A stretch of DNA of 64,000 nucleotides from Apoda limacodes (taxonomy: Eukaryota > Arthropoda > Insecta > Lepidoptera > Limacodidae), in assembly GCA_946406115.1 (NCBI GenBank), contig OX291562.1:3068001-3132000 (forward strand), given 5' to 3'. Shown here one piece after another: positions 12,979 through 25,082 of the stretch. Below the pieces are notes generated by a model, which did not search any database, was not told the origin of the DNA, and saw only the letters and a list, made by a program, of their open reading frames with translations. Position 1 is the first letter of the stretch; every line of letters starts with the position of its first letter. A program made the position numbers and the translations under genes.

Positions 12979-14259
12979 ATGGCCAAAGTACTCAATGGCA
13001 TGTCCCCGGATCAGATAAGGGCGATCATCGAAGCTCTTCTTCGTGATCACTCGGATCAGGACCAAGCCTGCTCTTCTCAGGCTGTGGCTACCCTCACAGC
13101 GTAAGAAAAATCCGTGCCCTCATTATGCTCGCCGCCGCGCTCCCCTTCTCTCTCGCGCACTCACTCGCGCTCTCGCTCTCCCCGCACGCGCTCTCTCTGC
13201 CGCGACTCCCGCTCTCGCGACCCGCGTCTCACTCGCCGCGCTCTTCGGGCACCTGTGCCAACTCGTCCCCCCACTCCGGTAGCTGATATGACCGAGAAAG
13301 GGTCACCACACCACCCCCGCCGCCACCTCTTCGCAGGCCGACTGTCCCACTTCGGGACGGAAGGAAAAAACTCCGCCCCCTGTTGTCATCAAAGACAAAG
13401 GGGCCTTGCCAAACATTGCAAACGCTATGAAGGCCAAGCGTATTAACTATACGCACGCCCGCAATGATGCCGAGAGCGGCATCAAAGTGCAGGTCCCGAC
13501 ACCGACAGATTTCCGAAATCTTACGGCCCTTCTTACGGCTCAGAAATACGAGTACCATACGTACTCGCTGGCCGAAGAATGCGTGCTCAGGGCAGTTGTA
13601 AGGGGAGTCCCTAAGGGATTCTCCGAAAAAACTGTCCAGGACGACTGAATCGTCCAAGGCCTCCCTGTAAGGGAAGTACACAGGATGTACAATGGTTACA
13701 AGTCAGAGTGCTACGACATGGTGCTCGTAGCGCTCGACCTAACTAAAGAAGGCAAAGCCATCTTTAATATTAAAGGTGTGTGCAGTCTCAAGGGCGTCCG
13801 GGTCGAGACTCCGCACAAGCGGTCGACCCCAGGACAATGCCACCGATGCCAGTTGTATGGCCACGCACAGCGCTACTGCAAATGCAGACAGCGCTGCGTG
13901 AAATGTCTGCGCGATCACGCCACTCCGGACTGTGATCGCGATCGCGCTAACACATCCGATCCGGTCGCTTGCGTACTCTGTGGGAGCGAAGGCCACTCTG
14001 CGAATTACCGCGGGTGCCCCAAAGCTCCCAAAGAGAACCCGCGTAAACCCAAAAAGGGTAATTCACGCCCCCCTGCCCCCTGCCAACAGGCTCCGCTCGT
14101 GCCTGCTCCCCTCCCTGCTGTCAACACCTGGAGCCTGGAGATTTTGAGGTCGTGTACGCCGAGTACGTACAGATCCCCGAGCTCAATCAAATGCTCAGCT
14201 TCTTGGCTAAGCATCGCGATTTCTTCGCCACCCTCCGCAAGGTGGCCCCCAAACCTTAA
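12979..14259 (+). pseudogene. Family A ORF1 (gag-like, PRE_C2HC and three zinc knuckles)
   Basis: ORF1 encodes the nucleic-acid-binding gag-like protein that packages retrotransposon RNA. It starts at ATG 12979 (MAKVLNGMSPDQIRAIIEAL), stops early at TAA 13102, and continues in frame through a Ser/Arg-rich segment. It shifts frame near 13300 and reads a PRE_C2HC-like block (PTDFRNLTALLTAQKYEYHT) to TGA 13646, then goes on in the same frame. Three Cys/His knuckles follow at about 13841-14020: CHRCQLYGHAQRYC, CVKCLRDHATPDC and CVLCGSEGHSANYRGC. A deletion near 14130-14145 shifts the frame into the C-terminus (YVQIPELNQMLSFLAKHRDF), which ends at TAA 14257. It is non-functional. Confidence 0.85.
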
Positions 14260-14267
14260 AAACCAAA

Positions 14268-15189
14268 ATGGGTTACACAGTCGCGCGCGAAAAACCCCGG
14301 TCCGTCTCCTTAGGCTATTTTAATGCCAACGGTCTTTGAAACCAAACGAGAATCGAGGTGAATCCCGACAAAAGCTCTGCCGTCCTCTTTCCCGTAGGCT
14401 GCTCGCCGCGGCCATCTCCCCTCTCTCTCTTCGGTCGTGTCATTCCCTGGCAAAATAAGACCAAATATCTCGGTGTGACCATGGATAGGCGTTTGAACTT
14501 CCACGCTCACACCAAAATAGTTAGAGACCGAGCCGCTTTTGTCCTCGGTCGTCTTTATCCCATGATAGGCAAGTACAGTAAAATGTCGCTTAGAAATAAG
14601 CTGAATCATTACACAACTTGCATCCGCCCCATACTAGTTTATGCTAGCGTAGTCTTTGCGTTATCCAAGCGCAATCTCCACAAACTTCAGACCCTCCAAA
14701 ACCGCATTGCGGACCTACACAGAGACTTCGAACTCCCTACGATTCCCCAATATTTCAAAGACCTGGCAGTCCGCTTTTTCGAGCGTACACAAAATCACCC
14801 GAATCGATTAATTGTGCAATCCACAACTTATCATCCCCCCTCGGCATGGTTGCAAAACTATAGTTAGGCGGCCTCGGCACGTACTAACGTCCCCAGATGA
14901 CGATCTCGCTGTCCGGATAGCGAGATTAGTCTCTACGACCTCCCCGAATAGGGCCTCCCTCCAAACACGACACCGACGTCCCCGGGTTCGTCGGCGCCCA
15001 CAAGGATACACGAGGTATCAAAGAGTGCCGGGGCGCTTCTCGCCCCCACTCAATCGCAACCGCACCCACGTAACGGGGAACTCCCCTCCTGGCGGTGACT
15101 CACCTTCGGGTTCGAGACTCACGCCGGTAGAAGGGACGCCCCCGAGAGCGACAACCCAAGCCGAGGCTCCACCCACGGGGAGCCCTTGA
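14268..15189 (+). pseudogene. Family A ORF2 with endonuclease and RT core deleted
   Basis: ORF2 starts at ATG 14268, eight bases after the ORF1 stop. It reads GYFNANGL, hits TGA (CGA in the sister copy), reads NQTRIE and then jumps in frame to VNPDKSSAVLFP, the region just after the RT catalytic core. The endonuclease and RT (about 2 kb in relatives) are gone. The remaining part has KYLGVTMDRRLNFHAHT, the post-RT domain lacking FLRAASGASWYVRN, a frame break at about 14850, and the Arg/Pro-rich tail ending at 15189. The 3-prime UTR runs to about 15262, where similarity to the 1-1043 copy ends without a poly(A). Confidence 0.85.
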
Positions 15190-15262
15190 GCGTTGGGCGC
15201 TATATGGGCTGAGGCTCCTTCAGAGTCTCGCCCCAAAAGCCCAGTGAAACAGTAATGGCTGC

Positions 15263-15507
15263 AATTCCTGGCGCCTCGGGGAATCAAGAAAGCCTCTTGA
15301 ACAGGAGCAGAAGAAAAGAAGAAAACTGGAAGAAAGAAGAAGTTTTATTTATAAGTGCGGTGTGAATTGTAAATAGTAGTGTAAGAAAATAGTGTTAGTG
15401 TAAATAAGGGGCCACAATAAAGATAGTTGGATTGTTGCATGACCGGGCGTTGTATTGTTTCTTTCTCATCACGTCACGCTGGCCCTTCTTGCGGCCCATT
15501 TGGGGGC
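15263..15507 (+). other. Unassigned GA-rich segment, possibly LTR-like
   Basis: Between a truncated family A 3-prime UTR and the next RT element lies a GAAGAAAAG-rich stretch. AATAAAG follows at about 15417, then TTGTTTCTTTCTCATCACG, and CATTTGGGGGC near 15498-15508. This resembles the R-U5 end of an LTR, but no second LTR or target duplication is visible. Low confidence. Confidence 0.2.
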
Positions 15508-17358
15508 TAGTGTGTGCATACGCCTATACAGTCCGCTGTAACATTAATAATAGATTTGTATTTCTGCCGCTTACGATCCTCCGTAGATTCCACCGCCACC
15601 CCGGCTTTTGACGCTGTGCTACCAAGATAAGAGGAGGCTAGAGTATCTACGCATGTAGCGTCCCACACTAAAGCCCTACCCCTCTCCCAGGGCACAAGCG
15701 TCATGCCATCGGGTCTCTTGCCATCATCCCGTGAAATTCCAGCTGGTCCAAGAGTGCAAGAGACGTAACAAGTGGCACGAGATCTTTTGATGATATCATT
15801 TAGAGAAAAGTGTCGTGGTATTCTGCCTCCATTTTTTTTTGCAAGGAAGTCCGTGTAATTCAAACTCGTTGACGACACTGCCACAAATGCAGGAGTGTGG
15901 GAGGCAAACATTTATACCGAGACGAAGACTGATTACGACTCTGAAGCTTTCGTTATCTAACATTGTACTGAAAGAAGTTGATGGTATAGCGTGAAGCCAC
16001 TGGCTAGCTTCTTTGTCTGAAACAGCAAGAAGGCGTGCATGTTCACGTTCATAGGATGAATTATGAATTAGATTTTAAAAAACTCTCTAAACCAACGGAG
16101 TATCCCAAAGTTTTTGTTGGTTTTATTCCTTTGGTACAGCCTCGCTGGGACAGAGAGTCTTCCAGGCCTCTGTAGCTTCTGGCAAAAATGGTATATTAAC
16201 ATCATCTTTGTGTAAAACTTGTTAACTAAGTGCTAAAGAGCTGTTAGCAGAAGAAAAAAAAGCTGGTAAAGCCACACTGGAAATTTTTCTTAAATCGATT
16301 TCGCCCAGACAAATCGATAAAGAAGCTTGAAACCAAGAAAAAGAGGAAAAAGATAAATTTAGAATTTGTCCTGATGTATTTTTTAGGCAGATATCAAACT
16401 TATCCAAAAATTCTGTGAACTGCCACATTGGACTAGTAAGTAATAAATATAAAAATTTTGGAACAAATAAACAATATTTTAGAATTGCATATGCCATATG
16501 AGAATTTATTAACTTTAATTTCTGAGAATGTTCCTCAAAGTTCCTAAGTTTCGTTTCTAAAAATGGTTCTATACTTTCAGAAAATAAAGGAGGTCCTAGT
16601 AGTAAAAGTGATCCTTGGTTACAATTTTAATCTTTGCAGCAAAAACATTTAACTCATTAATAAAACTAAATTTCTCTTCACTAGTTGTATTTTCCGAAAA
16701 ATGAAGTTCACATTTAGAAAAATTGAGATTAAGTCCAATACTTTCAAATTTATGAATAATTGTAAAAAAATCTTGTTTGACATCATAAAAATTTCCTGCC
16801 AAGGTTCCGTCATCTAGGTACCAAATATTAAGACTAGAATTTAAACTTGATATAATGGGATGGATGGCTAAACTGAAAAGCGCAGGTCCAAGTGGATCAC
16901 CCTGTTGAACACCGACGGAAGACTCAACATTTCTTTCTCCGTATGATAGATTAGAGGTATACCCGTAACATTGCATTATATATGGGTATAATTCAGGAAT
17001 GTGAACAGCAACTTCATTTAGCATTTTTTTTCTATTTAAAGAGTTAAAAGCATTTCTCACGTCAACCTTCAACAACACCTCTGGATATTTTTCAAAAAGA
17101 AATGAGCGAGTTGAATGTACTGCAACTTCGCTACCACCTTTACTTCCAAAACCAAGTTTTACAGTTTGGATTTTTTCATTAATTTTGAAGCTGATTGCAA
17201 GCCAATTTTGAAGTCAAACGGCGAAAAGTGTTGCCTATGGCTATGGGGCGTATTGCGCCATAAAGAAGATGTATAATTTCATTGTTTACTTTACCTGACA
17301 ACATAAGGTTAACCAAATTTGTAATGTCATCCAAAAGTTCACTACCGGCATCACCTTT
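15508..17358 (-). pseudogene. Reverse transcriptase of an unclassified non-LTR-type family with Cys/His C-terminus
   Basis: On the minus strand, in order: SGKVNNEII and IRPIAIGNTFRRL (17330-17200), then GFGSKGGSEVAVHSTRSF. The RT core follows at 17078-16596, with LLKVDVRNAFNSL (motif A), GVQQGDPLGPALF (motif B) and WYLDDGTLAGN (motif C); the catalytic Asp residues are intact. The thumb-like segment is at 16497-16222 (YCLFVPKFLYLLLTSPMWQF, ASLSICLGEIDLRK, VALPAFFSSANS). The C-terminal domain (about 16050-15540) reads ASQWLHAIPST, VISLRLGINVC, CICG, HGLPCKK, and then GKRPDGMTLVPWERGRALVWDATC. The same domain order occurs in uncharacterised RT proteins scattered through metazoan genomes; I cannot name the clade. 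It is broken by several frameshifts, and part of the fingers region near 17230 is missing. Confidence 0.75.
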
Positions 17359-17759
17359 AGTTTAATATATTATATTTATTAGTTATAGATTTTTTTACAT
17401 TACTACAACATGAGAATTTTCAGAATGTATTAATAATAATGAAAAATTATAAATATATGTAACTTAAGTAAGTAAGTAACCATTTACGGTAAAATCTTCG
17501 TTGGAAATGCACTAACCTCAAGGTTGTTGAGTAGCCTCCCGAGTCCCGAGAGACAATATTTATCATACTTCTCCGTCAGGGTCGTAAATCAAAAGGGATC
17601 TTATGAGTAACAGTTGTTTTTTCGAGTGCCATCATTCTTATCTTACTGCCTTTCTTACTAACCTATATCAAATAGAATCACTCGATGGAGTACGGATACA
17701 CTATATATTTTTGTTGGTTCGCTCAGTTTTCTACAGAGACAAATATTGCATCATTATAA

Positions 17760-17805
17760 AAACCGACCAAGTGCGAGTCTGGCTCGCGCACCGAAGGTTC
17801 CGTAC
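17760..17805 (-). repeat. GTACGGAACCTTCG...CGCACTTGGTCGG repeat fragment
   Basis: On the minus strand this reads GTACGGAACCTTCGGTGCGC, GAGCCAGACTCGCACTTGG, then TCGGTTTTT. It is the same family as 45848-45912 (+). Both are old fragments of a common lepidopteran interspersed repeat. Confidence 0.6.
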
Positions 17806-18060
17806 ACACTTATTATATGTAGACAGTTCTTCCATCATGAGATCAAGTGTCACAGGTTTATGCCTTAATTTTTAATTTTTGTTTTTTTTCGTTCGGTAGA
17901 CCTTAGTATTTGATAGTAATTTCAACTCGATATGACGAATATGATATTTAACCTCCACGCATGCTTGGGTAAAAGGGTCTTAACAAAAAGACAGGCAAAC
18001 TTTTTTTTATGTATTATAACTACAAATGTCGAATTTCGGATTTTTGCCTACAGTTGCGAT

Positions 18061-18090
18061 GTTAGTTAGTTAGTTAGTTAGTTAGTTAAT
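18061..18090. repeat. (TTAG)n microsatellite
   Basis: About seven GTTA/TTAG tetranucleotide units. The unit is one base shorter than the insect telomere repeat TTAGG, so it is not telomeric. Confidence 0.8.
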
Positions 18091-18299
18091 ATCTTGCTTC
18101 GTGTCAAATATCATGATTCACAAACACACTTACAAATAGTCGTGGTAGGAAGGAAAACAGTTTTTTGTCAATTAGGTTAACAATTTTGCTATTAACATTC
18201 GGTCTTTAACATCAGGAAATAGTTTACGATCTATCATTACTATTTGATCGTTTTTTTTACGTTTATGAGCTCGGAATTTTTACTGTCGGGAATAGTAAA

Positions 18300-18365
18300 G
18301 TTGGTCGAGTGGTTAATAAACACTGCACGAGAATGAAATATTAATGAGTTTGCAGGTTTCGAGCG
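18300..18365 (+). repeat. Possible tRNA-like (SINE) relic
   Basis: TTGGTCGAGTGGTTAA resembles an A box and GGTTTCGAGCGAG a weak B box about 45 bases later. Stems are not convincing. Low confidence. Confidence 0.25.
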
Positions 18366-19001
18366 AGCTCCTGTCAGAATATACTAACACTAAGCGTTTA
18401 TGAGTAGATTAGCTTTTCCTGCGGCTTTGCTCGCGCAATATTTGGATATAACTCCCTGTTCAACAGGGATATAAAGTATTTGAAGTTATTCTCCATCCCA
18501 CTGTCGCGATCTGAAGCAATGTTAAGTCATGGTTTTAGGCGTCGACTCCTACGTTTATTTTCATATATTATAAAAAAATATTAAAACACGTAGTAGCTTA
18601 CTTTGCTTTAGCAAAATCTACGTATAAACTTCCAAGCGTCTATCGTTTATAGTTTTTGAGATATAAATATAATTTGCTGTCTATTGACATTAATTTTTAA
18701 GCCCTTAGAGTAGGAATTCTTAAAATTTCTTAGTGCTTTCCTATTCTACTAAAGGAAGGCGTCCTAATATTTTTATGTCTCTGTCAACCCAGGTTTAGAT
18801 GCCGGCTTAACCGGTTGGCTTTATCCTCCCACTCCACGTCCTTGACTGCAAAGTCCTATACTACCTGTCCTATTTACGTCGTCTTACCGATTTCTTAGGA
18901 AGGAGTAAAAGGCACACGTGGGAATGCCGTAAGATTGATACTAGAGTCACTCATTAATGCGAACTGAAAACGGCGCATACCTTTCTTCAGTGGCGGTTGA
19001 G

Positions 19002-19018
19002 CCCCCCCCCCCCCCCCC
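19002..19018. repeat. Poly(C) run
   Basis: An uninterrupted run of about 17 C residues in AT-rich surroundings. It may also be an assembly weak point. Confidence 0.85.
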
Positions 19019-21657
19019 GTTGCCTAAATTGCCACCTATTTGAACGCTTGCGTTGTTCCAGCAGTTTTGAGCACCTAACAGAAACCTCTTATTAACCGTT
19101 TTTATCCTATGTGACTCAGTCTTTGAGTCCTTGGAGAGGAACGCTGGCTGGTAAGATGCTGGCTAGTACAACACAGGTTCAAACTGTGCGTTGGTTGCAA
19201 GTCAGTTAGCCAGGGTTTTATTATCAGATAAATAACTAATTACAACACTAGCCATACGTGCCCAGCGTCGCCTGGTTATTTTTAAATATTTGTACGCCTT
19301 CGTAGGCAGGAAGTGGTGAGATGAAATTATTATTTTAAGACTTTTATTGTACCTACTTTGAATGAATAATGAATAATTTAATTTGATTTGATTTTCGTAC
19401 AAAAATAGTATCCAAATTTCTGAGTATCAAGTAGAGTTTCAAATTTTTGTACTCGTCGTCACAACTTGAGTCGTTTTCAAACTGTTTATATCTACGCGCT
19501 ATTGTTTTTTTATATATGAGTAGGTATATAAAAATAAAAGTAAATTTTCACAAAAGATAGCACCATAATTGTAAACTGAGACACTAGATTTTGTAATATA
19601 ATATATTACCACTAGCATACCATGACAAGCATAAATATGCCTCCAATAGCATACCCCGAGAATCATTATATGTCCACTAGTATACAACAAAAATAGTAGT
19701 AGTCATCACAAAATAGATTCGATATCACGTAACTCCGCAATTACGACAGTGGATAAATGCAGAAAACATGCGATTCTCCGTTAAAAACATTACAATTCCA
19801 CTGAAATTACTTTTTGCGGATAAATTTGTTCAAATTGAATTCGAATTCGTACATAAAGCGATAAAACACAAATTCTGAGGTTGGGCATCGATACTAATAT
19901 TATAAATTTGATGATGAGTTTGTTTGTGCCGATAACCGAATTTACGCCTCCACTTGCGCAAAAGCCAGTAACTAATCAAATAGGCATACTTCATTTTATC
20001 GACAAAAGCAATTTAATCAACTAACACAAAAGGGATTTCATGTAACCTATTCACGTACATATAATACTAACGCGTACCTATTTTTTATTCAAGCATGAAC
20101 CATTCGACATGAAGTATTCAAACCTCCCCAGGCGCCTTCTACGATAAAATAATTCGTTAAAACTACGAAAATTTATCAGTTCGAATAAATGGTTTTCAGT
20201 GGACTTTCGAACAGCACCGTCCAAAATTTGTTAACCTTCCAGCTAAGGTGTGTGGTGAGGTGTTATATAAGGAAGTACGGGTCAAAGTTAACTGGATGTC
20301 GAGGCGGTTCTGGGACTTTCAGTACGGTTTTCAGTATCGCGAAAGTCGTAGGGTTGTGCACCCGTGTGCTGCACGTGTAATGATTGTTGGTATTTAAATG
20401 TATTTTCACACGATTAAAATATATAAGTTAAAAACAAACAAGATAAAACTTTCATGAGACTTACTTAGTTTAAGTGAAATAAATTTGGTGGTTTGACTTT
20501 TTAAAAATATTAAATCTTTGGTAAGCGCTGTTTGAAACTTTTACTTTTTAATAAATGCTTGGTTAAATAAATAGTTTTTAAAATTAATAAAACTAAGTAG
20601 GTGTGTATTTAAATATGGTTTTAAATTATTATTATATTTTTGAATAATAAATTCAACGATTACTTAAAATATACTTTATATTGCGCTTATCATTTATAAT
20701 TTATAATTCATTTTATAATTTTATAAATTATTTATTTACTTTTGCACTAATTTGCATTAAGTTCAACTTTACTCCTAGGCTGTTTATTTGCTGAAGTAAC
20801 TCCTATTGCTTTTAATTAAAAGATTTGTAGAAAACAGACAAACAAAAGCCAAAGCAAGTCAATAAGCGTTTAATTTTTTAATTTAATATTATATTAATAT
20901 AATAAGAACTATAATAAAATGTCAATAATATATATAACTATGGCATATTTCTCTTTAAGGTTTTTTTTTACTCTTAATTAAATGTAATTAAAAAATATTA
21001 GGTAAAATTTTAAATAATGTTTGAAAATAAAAAGGTTCACGCACAAACCAATTATTGGATTTACATGGTTTTTAATTCAATGTATAGTTATGACATCTGG
21101 CCAGGTTATAAGATATAATTTAAACAGCCTTCAAAAAGAGAAGGTTATTAAGGTGAACAGTATATATGTATTATTGAAAGAATTGCACGATATTAATATT
21201 TGTCAGCCTATGTGGGCTTCTAAGCATTTGTAGTGTATGTATATGTGTAGGTATGTATATTTGTCCACGTATTTCTCAGAAAGTAGTGATCAAAGTTTGA
21301 TAATTCTATTTTTGTTTCATGATGTACAGTTTAACTTGGGGAACAGTGTAAGTTTCATCAAAATAGTAGTTTCCATGATATGGACTGTTTAGTGTGTACG
21401 AATCACTAGGAAATCTAGTCATTAGTTTAACGGCGCAATTCTAAGCGGAAGTTATTGTCTGTATGTTACCCGATATCTTCGCTCATTTACACTACCATGG
21501 CAAACAAGACAAAGGTCCACCTATTAAGCGGTCAGCGTATATAGTTTACTACATAGAGTTGATAACCAACGCTGATAACCAAATTAAGCGGGCGGAGTCG
21601 CGAACAAAAGCTTATATACAATTTAGTATATATTTATATTATGTATAGGTTATAGAC

Positions 21658-22205
21658 TCTATACTAATATTATAAAGAGGTAATGTTTGTATCTTTGTAA
21701 GTTGGGACGTAAAAGGTAATCACCGAAAATTCTCCTCCCATTTCAAAAATTATTTTACCTATATTGAGAATGAATTTTTAGGGTATTTCTGGCTATAAAA
21801 TTACACTACCATTAATTTAATAAATATTTTATTATATACATATAATTATTTAATTAAATTATTAATTATTTAATTTTTATATTTATACTATTATTTAATT
21901 ACAAGGGCTTTTGTAGCTTAATTTGGAACTTAAGTCGGCGAAACGCCTTAACGGAAAACCTAAAATGATTACTATAAAAAAAGTTGTAGAACATCGTTCT
22001 GACAAGTACTTTATATTTTACGAACGTGTTTTTGCAAAAACAAAACAAAATACACGTGCGACTGAACATTTGCTTATTTGTTAAAATATTTTTTTATGGA
22101 GGTCCAGCGCTTCGTACAGCGACGAGATTTAAAAGGGTGTAAAAGTTTGTATGGGACGCGAAAACATAAATATCGCACGGGCAGCACCGCGGGGGATCAG
22201 CTACT
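21658..22205 (+). mobile_element. Helitron-like non-autonomous element (Lep1-type ends)
   Basis: The left end is TCTATACTAATATTATAAA, the known 5-prime signature of the lepidopteran Lep1 Helitron group. The right end has the GC-rich run GCACGGGCAGCACCGCGGGG followed by GATCAGCTACT, close to the Helitron CTRRT terminus but reading CTACT. It lies next to AT sequence, has no terminal inverted repeats, and carries no Rep/helicase coding. The right boundary is approximate. Confidence 0.45.
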
Positions 22206-23749
22206 ATTATAGTAATATTATATAAAAATCAATCTCTCTCTCTCTGTCTGTCTGTTTATGTTTTTTTCACGGCTAAGCCGGTGGATCGATCTCTATGAAA
22301 TTTGAAAGTGTGATATCTTGCACCTTGGAAACTACTTAAACAATGTCAAGTGTAAGACACAGGTTAGCGCAGAGTTGATAACCAAAATTACATTAAAGTG
22401 CCTTATTTTTATCAAGGAGTTGCCGAAGGAATCCCACGCTGATAACAACATTTCGCACGTGCCGCGGGCAACAGCTTGTCGTAAATAAGGTGCATGAAAA
22501 TATGAATTGCCAGTCAGGGTTTCGCCATTAAATGGAGAATTCTTATCAAAAATGCGCAACTCACTTCGGAGTTTCGGCGAAAATAAAAAATATCTTTTAC
22601 ATAAATCAGATATTTTTTTTAATAAAAAATGTTACAGCCTGTTTTGATGGTTATATAACTTTCGGTCTTTAATTTTTATTCACATTCCTATATTCCTTAG
22701 GGACCAGCTAAAACATACTTTTTGACATATCACGGTCATGAGTTACCACAAAAATGTTTAAGAAAGAGAAAAAATAACGAAGTCGATATCTGAACAAAAA
22801 ACAGTTTATGGTTTGTATTCAATAATTAATATGCTAATGATAAATTTTTAGTTTTGGAAAGCTATTCAGCGCTGCTGATTTTTAATCAGTGCTTTGGCTG
22901 TTTGTTTAGTTCATCTGAATTAATGAACGAATAAAAACTACTTTTTTTTAAAATCTTTAATGCACAGGAATAGATTTTTTACATTTTAATGCAAGAAACA
23001 AACAAACAGAGTAACAAAGGTAGGGATTTTTTATGAATATGGATTATCTATTTGTGGTTCGATGTTAAGTATTTGCTTAGTACCTACCTACATATCTACA
23101 AAACATTTTAAACATTTGTATTGAAACGTGTAAAATTTTGTGATACGGTAGATACGTGTATATTTAACTTTGTCAGTTTAACTTGAATATTAATTTCCTA
23201 ACTTATTATTTTTAGCCTTAGTTAATAGAGCGCAGAGTTTCTTTCTAAGTAGTTGTTATTTAAAATGTCTTACAATTGTTACACCAAATCCTGCTATTAT
23301 TCGTTTAATTCAAATAAAATATATATAAAAAAATGCATTTTTTAGAGCTTGTGAAAAAGATTAGAGCCGTTGAAATTTTGAATAGAGAAAAAGAAACAAA
23401 AATAAAACGGGGTTTGTCCCGCGATGATAGTGTTGCCAGTGCTTAGTGGTAAAATTAATATTATTTTATTGCCACAACAATACTTGATGAGATGTTCCAT
23501 TAAATTTGGTCGCATAGCCGTAATATAATATCTCAGTCTATATTCAATACGATTTAGTTGTAAAAATTAAAAATAATCTTTTTGTTCTTGCAATTACAAA
23601 ATATAGAACTAAGTACTTAGAAAAAAACTCCTCAGTCTATTAAGTTTTCATAAAGGTACATTACAAACTAAATTCACAACATTTTAGACGTTTATAGTCG
23701 TCGGAGAGACAGTCGTCTTCAATTAACACAGCCTAAAAAATCGTTTCAT

Positions 23750-23790
23750 TCAGTCGGCCATCGAAAGCGTCAAGACAGAGCAATCGAAAA
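23750..23790 (+). promoter_or_regulatory. Candidate initiator and untranslated exon
   Basis: TTCAGTCGG at 23749-23757 matches the arthropod initiator TCAGT. It lies in a locally GC-rich patch, and GTAAAG at 23791 could be a splice donor. The Ly6 coding exon has an acceptor just before its ATG, so an upstream non-coding exon must exist; this is one candidate. Unproven. Confidence 0.2.
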
Positions 23791-24655
23791 GTAAAGAGAG
23801 TGGCGAGACGAGGGGCTAACGCACTTGATTAGCCTATTTCGTCACATACTAGTATAGTTAGTCGGGTGCTGTCGAGTTGGTCATACATTGAGTCGCGAAA
23901 CCGTGAATGTCTTAACGTTGTCGGATTTATCAAAGGCGATGACTATATCTATAAATGAAATGCATGTTTACGCTGTGGTACTAACGTAAGTAGGACGTGC
24001 AAGAAATATCAATATGACAGCGTATGCTTGCAATATTTACTTACCTAAGTTAATGTTAAGTACGTTAAGCTCAGCTTTAGCAGTAAATAAATCCACCACC
24101 TGCTCGTTAATGAAAACATTACTTACCTCCGGCTGCCTTCCTTTGCCTCCTGCTGCCTGTCGAATTAAAACTCCATTACACCCTTAATAAACAAGTGCTT
24201 CGGGAAACAGTGATATGAGTATACGAATAAGATTTGTGAAAAAGTTTTAACCGTGTTTAAACTTAAGTTCTTAACTATATGTAGATGACAAGAAGTCAAA
24301 ACACCACCGAGAAGTTTTTAATTAAAATGGAGTCGATATCTAACTAAATTTTTTCCATGACTTCGCCCATGTATTTTTTTTATTTTTGGCGCAGGATTCC
24401 CACGAGACTCCTTGATTTATCGGAATATAATTATTTTATGTACGCTTCAAAACAAAATAATATTTTTGTAACATTACCATGTTACATTTTTTCAGCACAC
24501 TTATTCGTAAACTGTGTTACTAGGTGCAGGTAATACGGGTGCAAAGATTTTAATTACTTCCATGAGCTTTTTATTTGTAAATTGTATTTTCTCAAAGCAA
24601 GCGCGCGTTTATAGAATCCACGGGCGGTTATGACGCGCTTATTCTATCAAGTATG

Positions 24656-24663
24656 TATAAAAG
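24656..24663 (+). promoter_or_regulatory. TATA-box-like element
   Basis: TATAAAAG lies 2.1 kb upstream of the Ly6 coding exon acceptor. No clear initiator or donor is paired with it. An alternative to the candidate at 23750. Confidence 0.2.
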
Positions 24664-25082
24664 CTCTATTGTTGTTGTAAACAGCACATTACAAGCGAGC
24701 AATAACCTTCAAGATTTGACTTCAAACAAATTTTTTAATTAATAAATTCTCTAGATATGGCGGATGCGTTGTTTACTCAACTTCTATTCTCGCCATTACA
24801 ATTGTGTTTTAATCTGTTTATTAATTTACTCATCTTATAATTTTATTTATTTACTCGCAAAAACAAAAATCCAAACTCGAGTTATTAAAGCTTTCGACCT
24901 AAGGCTTCTTAATAGCCTCTCGTTAGTAGTTTTCTTCTTACCACCCTTAATACACAATGTAGGTACTAATTAAACGGATGGCGCAAAAGTAATGATCTCA
25001 TTTGGTTTCGCTAGACTATTAAGATATATATTTATATATATTTTCATATCTATAACCTGATTTATCTTACTTGTCTTCTTTT

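Larger units (their letters stand above)
17359..21657. other. AT-rich intergenic DNA, no gene seen
   Basis: No supported coding sequence. It holds short repeats listed separately (17760-17805, 18061-18090, 18300-18365, 19002-19018). A GC-richer patch at about 20190-20385 has a TATATAAGG-like word at 20261 and a 63-codon frame of unknown meaning. Confidence 0.4.
22206..25082. other. AT-rich DNA upstream of the Ly6 gene
   Basis: No coding sequence is supported. A further ATAGTAATATTATATAAA-type repeat start is at 22210, followed by (TC)n/(TCTG)n. Two promoter-like spots (near 23750 and 24656) are listed separately as candidates for an untranslated first exon of the downstream gene. Confidence 0.4.

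Noticed and set aside
13229..13681. 150-codon minus-strand frame over family A ORF1
   Set aside because: Antisense shadow of the gag-like ORF1, whose zinc-knuckle frame is clearly the coding one.
18061..18090. Telomeric repeat
   Set aside because: The unit is the tetramer TTAG, not the insect pentamer TTAGG.
19499..19690. 63-codon minus-strand frame
   Set aside because: AT-rich, hydrophobic by composition, and no supporting context.
20189..20380. 63-codon frame in a GC-richer patch
   Set aside because: No domain; a nearby TATA-like word alone does not make a gene.
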